Positions 1 through 5,365 of a DNA stretch of 5,379 nucleotides are shown in pieces (the stretch's first letter is position 1; each line of letters begins with the position of its first letter). Source of the stretch: SKLM01 sp964575455 (GTDB taxonomy: Bacteria > Chloroflexota > Anaerolineae > B4-G1); assembly GCA_964575455.1 (NCBI GenBank), contig CAZNRX010000163.1, positions 1 to 5,379 of the forward strand. The letters are read 5' to 3'. A program made the position numbers and the translations under genes. The notes beneath the pieces were generated by a model. That model was not told where the DNA came from. It was given only the letters and a program-made list of their open reading frames with translations, and ran no database searches.

Positions 1-63
1 AGTGGCCCAGTTCTGCCTTCCAGGAGCTTGTCCCCAGTGTGTAACGCTCCCGCTAAAGGTAGC

Positions 64-91
64 TTGTGCCTGCAAGCATACACGGTATAAT
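64..91 (+). promoter_or_regulatory. Probable sigma70-type promoter of hypA
   Basis: A perfect -10 hexamer TATAAT lies at 86-91. The best -35 with normal spacing is TTGTGC at 64-69, 16 bp upstream, and matches the consensus only at TTG. Transcription would begin near 98 and give a leader of about 40 nt before hypA. The -35 sits inside a small inverted repeat, GCTTG (62-66) and CAAGC (73-77), which could be an operator or chance. The -10 is convincing; the -35 is weak, so an activator may be needed. Confidence 0.55.
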
Positions 92-105
92 GGCGCGCGG
101 ACTGC

Positions 106-124
106 CCCGAGCTTCCATCTCGGG
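106..124 (+). repeat. GC-rich stem-loop in the hypA leader
   Basis: CCCGAG (106-111) and CTCGGG (119-124) are perfect inverted arms around a 7-nt loop. The stem lies between the predicted transcription start near 98 and the hypA ribosome binding site GGAG (130-133). There is no T run after it, so it is not a terminator. It could influence translation or mRNA stability, or bind a protein as DNA. No known riboswitch is recognised and the stem is short, so function is uncertain. Confidence 0.4.
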
Positions 125-138
125 CGGCTGGAGAGCCT

Positions 139-480
139 ATGCATGAGCTACCTATTACCGAGAGTCTATTGGAGATCGCCCTTCGCCATGCGGAGGAGGC
201 TGATGCCAAGCGTATCACCCGATTGAACATCGTGATAGGGGAGCTCTCCTCTATCGTGGACGAGTCGGTGCAGTTCTATTGGGACATCGTGAGCGAAGGG
301 ACGATAGCGGAGGGCGCTGAGCTCCACTTCGAGCGAGTGGAGGGAAAGTTACGCTGTCTGGCTTGTGACCACACGTTCCCCCTCAACCACGAGTCGTTCG
401 CCTGTCCTGCCTGTGGGGAGGAGCGAGTCGTCGCTGTGGGCGGCGACGACTTCCGCCTGGAGAGTATCGAGATCGAGTAA
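139..480 (+). CDS. hypA: Hydrogenase maturation nickel metallochaperone HypA
   Basis: This 113-residue protein matches the HypA/HybF family over its full usual length. Family members act in the cytoplasm, usually with the GTPase HypB, to deliver nickel to the large subunit of [NiFe]-hydrogenase, and sometimes to urease. The N-terminus MHELPITESLLEIA is the family signature. His2 is the nickel ligand known for the family, with Glu3 next to it. The zinc site is two CxxC pairs, Cys73/Cys76 and Cys89/Cys92, with the usual 12-residue spacing between pairs. The ATG at 139 is chosen because only this start gives the required MHE; GGAG (130-133) lies 5 nt upstream. The gene looks intact. No hypB-F or hydrogenase gene is in the window, and the next gene to the right is convergent, so hypA is the last gene of its unit or stands alone. 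Identity is nearly certain; the enzyme it serves cannot be told from here. Confidence 0.97.
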   Translation: MHELPITESLLEIALRHAEEADAKRITRLNIVIGELSSIVDESVQFYWDIVSEGTIAEGAELHFERVEGKLRCLACDHTFPLNHESFACPACGEERVVAVGGDDFRLESIEIE

Positions 481-535
481 CCTCTTGCGCGAGTCCGTTC
501 TGCTGCCTCTCCGGCCTATCCTTCCCTAAGCTCGC
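481..535. other. Convergent intergenic gap between hypA and the kinase
   Basis: These 55 bp separate two stop codons on opposite strands. No hairpin followed by a T run is visible in either direction. The only symmetry is TAAGC (527-531) and GCTTA (534-538), which includes the kinase stop codon and has a 2-nt centre, too tight for a good RNA hairpin. Transcripts from both sides may therefore run into each other, unless termination is Rho-dependent. Confidence 0.5.
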
Positions 536-2584
536 TTACCCTCTTTTGTGCACTGGAGCATCCACCACCACTCTCGTGCCCTCACCAGGCTCCGACTCAA
601 TGCGCAGCGTGCCGCCCAGGATCCGTGCTCGCTCTTGCATGCCGATGAGCCCCAGTTTGCCCGAAGTGACCAGGTCGACGAACTTGTTCGGAGCATCAAA
701 CCCCTGACCGTCATCCTCGACGACCATCTGCACACTGTCGTGATTGAACGAGACGAGAACCTCTGCCCGTGAGGCTTCAGCGTGACGCCTCACGTTGTTT
801 AACGACTCCTGAGCGATGCGGAAAAGCACCAGCTCCTCCTCGGGAGAGAGCCGGTAGGGCACGCCAGACACGCGAAGCTCAGTTTCCACGCCGGCATCCT
901 CCAGGTTTCTAGTCAGGCCGCGGATAGCGGGCACAAATCCCAGGTCATCGAGCACCGGTGGACGCAGATCCTGGCTGAAGCGACGGACGCTCTGCAAAGC
1001 GTGGGTCGTGAGCTCGCGCACGCCCTCCAGACCTTTCGCGAAGGCGTCATGTGGTATCTCCGGTGAAACCATCAGGGCGTCCAATCGGCGGGATAGGGCC
1101 ACCAGGATCTGTGCTGTCTCATCATGGGCTTCGCGAGCAATGCGCTTTCTCTCATCCTCTTGAGCCCGGGTGATCTGGCGAGCGTAGTAGCGCATGTTCT
1201 CATAGAGGCGAGCGTTGTCGATGGCGATGCCCGCCTGTCGGCCCACGCCGGCGAGGGTCGAAACCTCCGTCGTCGAGAAGCGTTTCGTCTCCTGCAGGCT
1301 GCCTACGGCCAGTGTGCCAAAGGAGCGATTGCCGCTCACGATGGGGACTGCCACAACGCTGACCAGGCCAGCGTCCAGAAAGGCGGGTACGGCGTTAGCG
1401 TATGCCTGATAGTCCGAGATGGTGACCGGCTCCATCGCGGCCATAGCCTCTCCCGCCACGCCTTCCCCTTTCGAGACCGTCACGTTGGTCAGATCCTGAG
1501 GGAGGTTGTGCAGGTAGGGGTAGCTGAGCTGCTTGGTCGCGGGATCGAAGAGGGCGATGAAGCCGCAGTCGGCTTCAATGAGTTCCTCAGCAATCTGGAG
1601 CACCTTGGGCAGGATCCTGTCCAGCTCTAGCTCCGACGTGATCTTCTCAGCGACCTCATTCAATCGCCGCTGGATGTGGAGCTGCCTCTCGACGTGGCGG
1701 TGCAATTGGGCATTTTCGACGCCCACGCCAATCTGTGTTCCGAAGGTAGTGATCAGCTGCAGATCCGCTGAAGGGAACTCGCGTTGCTCCCGCGAGGCCA
1801 GGGCCACAACGCCCTGGACCTCTCCCTTCGAGGTCAAAGGGACGACGATCAGAGACTGCAGATCCTCTCGCTGGATGGTCGACTCCTTCAGGTGCAGATC
1901 TTGAGAGAAGGTCTCCAAGACCATCGGCTCGCCGGATTGAGCCACGCGCCCACACACGCCCTCTCCCAGGCGGAAGCGGCTCAACGCCTGGACCGTCTCC
2001 TCGCCCAGGCCGCGGTGGGCGCAGAGCAGCAGCTCTCGCGTCTGTCGGTCCAGGGAGCACATCCACCCCACCTCTAGGTCCGTCACCTCCACGGCCTTGT
2101 CCAGGGTCTCGTTCAGGACTTGCTCCAGCTCCAGCGACTTGGCCACGATGGAACACATCGCATTGAAGGACCGCATGCGGGCCACAGCTTCCTGGCGGAG
2201 GGACTTCTCCCTCTCCTCGGTCTCCACCATCCAGAGCACCAGGTAGCCAACCACACCCGTCGCTATCGTCTCGATCATCGCGTCGATCGAGTGGTCGGAC
2301 AGCCAGATCACCCGCGGCAGCATGATCAACACGGCGATGAAGAGGGCCACAATCCCCCCGGTCTTTCCGAAGGCAAAGGTGGCCGCGGCAACCGGGAGCA
2401 CGAACAGGATCCGCTCGACGGCGTGCCGACTCAAGGAAATCCCCACGTTCGGCAACAGCGGCCGGATCTGAGGGGTCAGGTAGTGGATGACCGTGATCCC
2501 CACCATCATAGCCACCAGAATCCAAAAGTAGCTCGTGAACATCGTACGTCGGGTCCGGCGCATTCTAGTGACAACTGTTTTCAC
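536..2584 (-). CDS. Membrane sensor histidine kinase, GAF-GAF-HisKA_3-HATPase (NarL-type system)
   Basis: This 682-residue protein is a sensor kinase. Four hydrophobic segments (about 19-36, 58-74, 76-94 and 105-121) form an N-terminal membrane region with little outside the membrane. Two GAF domains follow (about 150-290 and 318-458), separated by a helical linker. The dimerization/phosphoacceptor domain is HisKA_3, with ERKRIAREAHDETAQ and His487 as the phosphorylated residue. The ATP-binding domain has an N box (ESLNNVRRHA, 593-602), a G1 box (EDDGQGFD, 623-630) and a glycine-rich GKLGLIGMQERARILGG (642-658). The start is GTG at 2584, supported by GGGGGAAG 10 nt upstream; the in-frame ATG at 2563 has no ribosome binding site, and a later one would cut close to the first membrane helix. 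The gene lies downstream of a NarL-type regulator, its likely partner. The ligand is unknown: GAF domains bind many small molecules or none, and no heme or bilin motif is clear. The membrane region matches no named domain that I can assign. Confidence 0.93.
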   Translation of the reverse strand: MKTVVTRMRRTRRTMFTSYFWILVAMMVGITVIHYLTPQIRPLLPNVGISLSRHAVERILFVLPVAAATFAFGKTGGIVALFIAVLIMLPRVIWLSDHSIDAMIETIATGVVGYLVLWMVETEEREKSLRQEAVARMRSFNAMCSIVAKSLELEQVLNETLDKAVEVTDLEVGWMCSLDRQTRELLLCAHRGLGEETVQALSRFRLGEGVCGRVAQSGEPMVLETFSQDLHLKESTIQREDLQSLIVVPLTSKGEVQGVVALASREQREFPSADLQLITTFGTQIGVGVENAQLHRHVERQLHIQRRLNEVAEKITSELELDRILPKVLQIAEELIEADCGFIALFDPATKQLSYPYLHNLPQDLTNVTVSKGEGVAGEAMAAMEPVTISDYQAYANAVPAFLDAGLVSVVAVPIVSGNRSFGTLAVGSLQETKRFSTTEVSTLAGVGRQAGIAIDNARLYENMRYYARQITRAQEDERKRIAREAHDETAQILVALSRRLDALMVSPEIPHDAFAKGLEGVRELTTHALQSVRRFSQDLRPPVLDDLGFVPAIRGLTRNLEDAGVETELRVSGVPYRLSPEEELVLFRIAQESLNNVRRHAEASRAEVLVSFNHDSVQMVVEDDGQGFDAPNKFVDLVTSGKLGLIGMQERARILGGTLRIESEPGEGTRVVVDAPVHKRG

Positions 2585-2594
2585 GTCGAAGTTT

Positions 2595-2602
2595 CTTCCC
2601 CC
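2595..2602 (-). promoter_or_regulatory. Ribosome binding site deciding the GTG start of the kinase
   Basis: Read on the - strand this is GGGGGAAG, 10 nt before the GTG start at 2584. It is purine-rich but not a perfect Shine-Dalgarno sequence. The competing ATG at 2563 is preceded by GTTGTCACTAGA, which has no such signal, so GTG is preferred. Confidence 0.5.
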
Positions 2603-2670
2603 GGGATGTTCTTCGTCCCTTACCTTGCGTCTATGTCCTTACGACTCTCTACGTTCTCACGACTGCTCCA

Positions 2671-2690
2671 GCCGGATCGTCAGATCTGGC
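2671..2690. repeat. Inverted repeat in the regulator-kinase spacer
   Basis: GCCGGATC (2671-2678) and GATCTGGC (2683-2690) are inverted arms around GTCA, with 7 of 8 pairs matching. In - strand RNA, the direction of the flanking genes, the odd pair is A-C; in + strand RNA it would be a tolerated G-U. No T run follows on the - strand, so it should not terminate the regulator transcript. It might be a protein site or an mRNA processing hairpin between regulator and kinase. Confidence 0.35.
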
Positions 2691-2737
2691 GGATGCTCAG
2701 TCCGTCCCTTTTTTGATCGCCGTCCCGGAGCCAACGT

Positions 2738-2750
2738 TCAGACGTTCTGA
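2738..2750. repeat. Short inverted repeat just after the regulator stop codon
   Basis: TCAGA and TCTGA flank CGT, giving a 5-bp stem 6 nt beyond the regulator stop codon on the - strand. ACGTTC also occurs twice in tandem here (2734-2739 and 2742-2747). On the - strand a run of A, not T, comes after it (2709-2714 read in reverse), so it is a poor intrinsic terminator. Read-through into the kinase gene is therefore plausible. Confidence 0.3.
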
Positions 2751-2756
2751 CGCAAC

Positions 2757-3422
2757 TCACGAAACGTCTTCGAACGTGAGCAAGCCCTTTCTCAGAGCAT
2801 AGACGACGGCCTCCGTCCGCGAGCCAACGCCCAGCTTGTTGAAGATGTGGCTCAGATGAGCCTGGACCGTGCGATGGCTGATGGAGAGACTGTCGGCGAC
2901 CTCCCGATTCGTGACCCCTTTCCCGGCCAGCTGCAGCACCTCGATCTCTCGTTCCGTGAGTTCCTCGAAGGGGGCCTCTTCCTTGCCCTCCTCGACGTGA
3001 CGGCTGAAACGATTGACCACCTTCCGGGCGATGGCCGGATGGAGCATCGACTCACCAGCCTGTACCGCTCGGATGGCCTCCACCAGCTCATCGGTAGAGA
3101 CGTCCTTCAGCAGGTAGCCGGCAGCTCCGGCCTCCAGCAGCGCAAACACGTACTCATCGTCGTCGTACGCAGTCAACACCAGAACCGCGGTACCGGGGCT
3201 GTTCTCCTTGATCTGTTTGGTGGCCTCAATGCCGTTGAGCTTGGGCAACGCGATATCCATGATGACGATATCAAGGTCCTCCTCGCTGGTCAGTCGCACC
3301 GCCTCTTCACCGTCGCCCGCTTCGGCCACCACTTCCATGTCCTCTTCTCGATCCAACATCTCCTTGGTCCCTTCGCGCACCAGGACATGGTCCTCTGCCA
3401 GCATGATCTTTATCTTGCTCAT
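2757..3422 (-). CDS. NarL/FixJ-family response regulator (REC-LuxR HTH)
   Basis: This 221-residue protein is a transcription factor controlled by phosphorylation. The receiver domain (about 4-120) has the acidic pair Glu10-Asp11, phosphoacceptor Asp56 in IMDIALP, Thr84 in VLTAYD and Lys106 in LLKDVS, all the conserved active-site residues. After a linker with acidic stretches (about 140-155), a LuxR-type helix-turn-helix follows (about 153-217), with LTEREIEVLQLAGKGVTNREVA and SHRTVQAHLSHIFNKLGV typical of the family. The ATG at 3422 is chosen because GGAGGT lies 3 nt upstream; an in-frame TTG at 3437 would add five residues but has no ribosome binding site. The sensor kinase begins 172 bp downstream on the same strand, and its HisKA_3 domain is the class that phosphorylates NarL-type regulators, so the two form a likely pair. 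Target genes cannot be told from the sequence; the structured divergent region next door is a reasonable place to look for its sites. Confidence 0.96.
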   Translation of the reverse strand: MSKIKIMLAEDHVLVREGTKEMLDREEDMEVVAEAGDGEEAVRLTSEEDLDIVIMDIALPKLNGIEATKQIKENSPGTAVLVLTAYDDDEYVFALLEAGAAGYLLKDVSTDELVEAIRAVQAGESMLHPAIARKVVNRFSRHVEEGKEEAPFEELTEREIEVLQLAGKGVTNREVADSLSISHRTVQAHLSHIFNKLGVGSRTEAVVYALRKGLLTFEDVS

Positions 3423-3425
3423 GGC

Positions 3426-3431
3426 ACCTCC
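3426..3431 (-). promoter_or_regulatory. Ribosome binding site deciding the regulator ATG start
   Basis: Read on the - strand this is GGAGGT, a near-consensus Shine-Dalgarno sequence, with only GCC between it and the ATG at 3422. Spacing is short but workable. It lies inside the reading frame extended from the TTG at 3437, which argues that the longer start is not used. Confidence 0.75.
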
Positions 3432-3461
3432 AGCCAATGATGAACTATGTTACGCTACTCC

Positions 3462-3489
3462 ATTATATGGCATCCAAATAGAACGGCAA
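3462..3489 (-). promoter_or_regulatory. Probable promoter of the regulator-kinase unit
   Basis: On the - strand, TTGCCG (3489-3484) is followed after 16 bp by a perfect TATAAT (3467-3462). Four of six bases match in the -35. Transcription would start near 3455, giving a leader of about 33 nt before the regulator ATG at 3422. The spacing and position fit well. No second promoter of similar quality is seen in the spacer before the kinase gene, so this one probably serves both. Confidence 0.6.
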
Positions 3490-3525
3490 GCAGTTGTGTA
3501 TGGCTCTATCATTCTCGCCGTTGAG

Positions 3526-3619
3526 GTGACTGGCACTTAGTCGAGACGTCGGAAAACCGAATCCGACGCTTTCTTGAGCTTGTTCACGCCATCCTGCTAT
3601 GCTCCTAAGTGCCGGTCAC
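3526..3619. repeat. Long-range 15-bp inverted repeat (94-bp element)
   Basis: GTGACTGGCACTTAG (3526-3540) and CTAAGTGCCGGTCAC (3605-3619) are inverted copies with 14 of 15 positions matching. They enclose 64 bp that contain a second, inner inverted repeat (3547-3568). GTTG occurs just outside both arms (3520-3523 and 3620-3623), set 2 bp off the left arm and directly against the right arm. The layout resembles a miniature inverted-repeat element or a decayed mobile element, but could equally be paired binding sites or a structured RNA. There is no coding capacity inside, and no other copy in the window. It sits upstream of the regulator promoter, outside the hexamers. Confidence 0.6.
3547..3568. 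repeat. Inner hairpin of the inverted-repeat element
   Basis: CGTCGGA (3547-3553) and TCCGACG (3562-3568) are perfect 7-bp arms around an 8-nt loop. On the + strand CTTTCTTG follows, a weak T-rich tail, so a poor terminator is just possible. Its nesting within the outer 15-bp repeat makes a two-level folded structure more likely than a chance hairpin. Confidence 0.45.
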
Positions 3620-3710
3620 GTTGGCCGCAGAAGGAGAACGATAAGCTCCTGGCAAGTGTGCATCCCCTGAATCGTCTATGCCCCCGTGGCAGAATGTCGG
3701 ACGGGCCCGA

Positions 3711-3749
3711 TATGCGAGATAGCCTATGCGAGAGATCTCATGTGTGAGA
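3711..3749. repeat. Cluster of short direct and inverted repeats
   Basis: TATGCGAGA occurs twice (3711-3719 and 3725-3733), 14 bp apart. The second copy runs into the palindrome GAGATCTC (3732-3739), and TCTCA (3736-3740) pairs with TGAGA (3745-3749) around TGTG. Overlapping direct and inverted repeats upstream of a promoter are typical of regulator binding sites. The cluster lies about 90 bp upstream of the -35 of the second kinase, a usual distance for an activator site. No known consensus is recognised. Confidence 0.35.
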
Positions 3750-3836
3750 CTGGCGGAGCCTGCAGCTTAGTGGTTTGCTCCCCTGTCCCATAGGCGGCCC
3801 AAGCTCTGGGTCTCCCCGGGTTGACGTTCAGTTAAG

Positions 3837-3865
3837 TTGACAAATCATCCGCATAGCGTTATCCT
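3837..3865 (+). promoter_or_regulatory. Probable sigma70-type promoter of the second kinase
   Basis: A perfect -35 TTGACA (3837-3842) is followed after exactly 17 bp by TATCCT (3860-3865), which matches the -10 consensus at four of six bases. Transcription should start near 3872, leaving a leader of about 95 nt. GTTGAC is repeated 16 bp upstream (3820-3825), so a second, weaker -35 or a repeated protein site may be present. The arm of the hairpin at 3864-3887 overlaps the end of the -10. Confidence 0.6.
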
Positions 3866-3887
3866 CTCTAAGATTCCATTGAGAGAG
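3864..3887 (+). repeat. Inverted repeat overlapping the -10 and start site
   Basis: CTCTCT (3864-3869) and AGAGAG (3882-3887) are perfect arms; the flanking AA and TT can also pair if one G bulges. The repeat covers the predicted transcription start near 3872, the usual place for a repressor operator. As it would be only partly transcribed, a DNA role is more likely than an RNA hairpin. Confidence 0.35.
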
Positions 3888-3894
3888 CTCGGCT

Positions 3895-3938
3895 CGACAG
3901 CTGACTTCCGTCAAGGACGCGCTGTCGGCTGTCGACAG
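3895..3938 (+). repeat. Folded leader of the second kinase with alternative pairings
   Basis: CGACAGC (3895-3901) is complementary to GCTGTCG, which occurs twice in tandem (3921-3927 and 3928-3934). Only one copy can pair at a time. Between the arms TGAC (3902-3905) and GTCA (3910-3913) close a TTCC loop, extending the stem directly from the first arm. The second copy is part of the 10-bp palindrome CTGTCGACAG (3929-3938). The ribosome binding site follows 16 nt later. This could be a translational control leader or a set of operator half-sites; no known riboswitch is recognised. Confidence 0.45.
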
Positions 3939-3966
3939 ATGCTTCCGGCAGAGCGAGGAGTGATTC

Positions 3967-5364
3967 ATGACACAAACTGAGAAATCGGCTGCCGAAGGTT
4001 ATGACAGATCCATCAACATCGAGCGCTTGAGGGGGGGGGCTGTGGCGAATGAGGATCCGCGGCTATCCGTACTCTTCGCCATCGCGGGCGTCTTCGCCAC
4101 CGAGCAGAACCTGGATGCGATGCTCCAACGGTCTTTGACCAGCCTCGCCGGGACGCTGAATACCGTCGAAGCTGGGATCTTGCTTCTCTATGACCCCACA
4201 GACGAGCGGTTGACCCCCAGGGCGGCTCATGGCTATGACCTGTCCAAGCTGAAGCAGGTTCGCCTCGCCGTCGGAGAGGCTACGTGTGGTAAGACCTTCG
4301 AGACGGGCCAGCCCCGCTTCTACCCCACCCCCAGAGACCTTGCTGAATCGCGTAGGAGCCTCACCGACGAGCATGCAGCGGCTTTCCGGGAGGCCCTGAC
4401 CTGTGATCACTGGCCCAAGAGCGCGGTCTGCATGCCGTTTTTCGCCGGGGACAAAGCGCAGGGCGTCATGATACTGGAGAACATGCAGCGGCCCAACGCC
4501 TTCGTCCGCGATGACCTCCCCTTTCTCCGGGCGATAGTCGATCTCGTCGCCTTGGCCGTCCACAACGCCCACCTCCGCTTCCAGCTGGAGGAGACCAGGG
4601 CCTTGGATGAGGCGAACCGTCTCAAGGGAGAGCTCCTTTCCGTTCTGGCGCACGAGATGCGCACGCCCTTGACCTCAATCAAAGGATACACCACGGCGCT
4701 TCTTATGCAGGAGGCTTCCTTCGACCTCGAAGTGCAACGCGAGTTCCTAGAGATCATCGACGAGGAGTGCGATACGCTGGAGACGCTCGTCCACGACCTG
4801 CTGGAGTCCTCGGTGATCGACGCGGGCTTAATGAAGTTGGAGCTCCAGCCGGTCATATTGCCCCGTCTGTCGCGAGAGGTCATCGACGAGATATCGCATC
4901 GCACCAACGAGCACCGTTTCTTAGTCGATTTCCCGGAGGATCTCCCCATCTTGGATGCGGATCCCGATCGCCTCAAGCAGGTGTTGCGGAATCTTCTGGA
5001 CAACGCCGTAAAATACTCCCCTGAAGGGGGGCTGGTCATCACCCGCGGTGAACTTAGCGAGGCCGAGGTCACCATCAGCGTCGCTGATCAGGGCATGGGT
5101 ATCTCCCCAGAACACCTCAACTGCCTGTTCGACAAGTTCTTTCGAGCTGAATCGGGCTTGGGGCACCATGTCGTTGGCTCGGGTCTGGGGTTGCCGATCG
5201 CTCAAACGATTGTCGAAGCTCACGGCGGTCGCATCTGGGCCGAGAGCAAAGTGGGGCAAGGAAGCACGTTTTACTTCACGCTTCCGCTCAATGACCGAGC
5301 CGAGGGGGCATCAGAAGATAATAATCTTAGCGTGACCTTTGACCGCACGTTAACAATCGTATAA
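3967..5364 (+). CDS. Cytoplasmic GAF-HisKA-HATPase sensor histidine kinase
   Basis: This 465-residue kinase has no membrane segment or signal peptide, so it senses an internal cue. A poorly conserved N-terminus (1-30) precedes a GAF domain (about 33-202) with the motif GEATCGKTFETGQPRFYP. A helical linker leads to a classical HisKA domain, with His229 in LAHEMRTPLTSIKGY as the phosphorylated residue. The ATP-binding domain has an N box (RNLLDNAVKYS, 341-351), G1 (DQGMGIS, 374-380), F box (FDKFFRAE, 388-395), G2 (GSGLGLPIA, 404-412) and G3 (GQGSTFYFTLP, 430-440). All catalytic motifs are intact. The ATG at 3967 has GAGGAG 6 nt upstream. A run of nine G lies in codons 22-25 and makes a GTG at 4042 a possible second start. 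The last 20 or so residues are not part of the kinase fold, and their codons turn AT-rich because a promoter-like sequence overlaps them. HisKA kinases usually pair with OmpR- or NtrC-type regulators, so the neighbouring NarL-type regulator is probably not its partner; none is in view. Confidence 0.94.
   Translation: MTQTEKSAAEGYDRSINIERLRGGAVANEDPRLSVLFAIAGVFATEQNLDAMLQRSLTSLAGTLNTVEAGILLLYDPTDERLTPRAAHGYDLSKLKQVRLAVGEATCGKTFETGQPRFYPTPRDLAESRRSLTDEHAAAFREALTCDHWPKSAVCMPFFAGDKAQGVMILENMQRPNAFVRDDLPFLRAIVDLVALAVHNAHLRFQLEETRALDEANRLKGELLSVLAHEMRTPLTSIKGYTTALLMQEASFDLEVQREFLEIIDEECDTLETLVHDLLESSVIDAGLMKLELQPVILPRLSREVIDEISHRTNEHRFLVDFPEDLPILDADPDRLKQVLRNLLDNAVKYSPEGGLVITRGELSEAEVTISVADQGMGISPEHLNCLFDKFFRAESGLGHHVVGSGLGLPIAQTIVEAHGGRIWAESKVGQGSTFYFTLPLNDRAEGASEDNNLSVTFDRTLTIV
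4031..4039 (+). repeat. Nine-G homopolymer within the second kinase gene
   Basis: A run of nine G occupies codons 22-25, ahead of the GAF domain. Losing one G would put a TGA in frame at 4136, and gaining one would put a TGA at 4050, so either slip would cut the protein short. A GTG at 4042 follows the run by 2 nt and keeps the normal frame; the G run might act as a crude ribosome binding site for it. Confidence 0.6.
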
Positions 5365-5365
5365 T
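5339..5365 (+). promoter_or_regulatory. Promoter-like sequence across the stop codon of the second kinase
   Basis: TTGACC (5339-5344) and a perfect TATAAT (5360-5365) are 15 bp apart, shorter than the ideal 17. The -10 contains the stop codon TAA (5362-5364). Transcription would start near 5372 and leave the window, so the gene served is unseen. The coding sequence becomes AT-rich from about 5311, where AAGAT (5315-5319) and ATCTT (5324-5328) also form a small inverted repeat. Non-ideal spacing keeps confidence moderate. Confidence 0.4.

Larger units (their letters stand above)
3438..3966. other. Divergent intergenic region (529 bp), no convincing gene
   Basis: This stretch lies between the divergent regulator and the second kinase. 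Possible short frames, such as a 23-codon one from 3599 and a 17-codon one from 3694, have no ribosome binding site. It holds a promoter for each flanking gene (listed separately), a near-perfect 15-bp inverted repeat, several shorter repeats and a folded leader. Positions 3620-3710 show nothing distinct. A non-coding RNA transcribed from the middle cannot be excluded, but I see no terminator that would define one. Confidence 0.6.

Noticed and set aside
2..226. Open frame on the + strand running into hypA in another frame
   Set aside because: It crosses the hypA promoter, leader and coding start, and its translation resembles nothing.
1656..2525. Long open frame of 289 codons on the - strand within the kinase gene, and similar long frames on the + strand at 1124-1630 and 2120-2716
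   Set aside because: All overlap a kinase gene with clear domains in another frame. Their translations are rich in Arg, Gly, Pro and His with no recognisable fold, as expected of shadow frames in GC-rich coding DNA.
2671..2714. Terminator on the + strand made of the 2671-2690 hairpin and the T run at 2709-2714
   Set aside because: The T run begins 18 nt after the stem, too far for intrinsic termination, and no + strand gene ends here.
3547..3578. Intrinsic terminator reading right from the inner hairpin
   Set aside because: The tail CTTTCTTG is not a true T run, and no transcript is known that would end here.
3599..3745. Very short frames of 23 codons (from 3599) and 17 codons (from 3694) in the divergent region
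   Set aside because: Neither has a ribosome binding site, and both run through repeat sequence; chance frames of this size are common.
4285..4431. Bilin-binding GAF domain in the second kinase, prompted by Cys107, Cys146 and Cys155
   Set aside because: There is no Cys-His chromophore motif or other phytochrome-type signature; the domain reads as an ordinary GAF.
4407..5075. Open frame of 222 codons antisense to the second kinase, and another at 4063-4653
   Set aside because: They are antisense to the conserved kinase domains, rich in Ser and Arg, and have no family motif.
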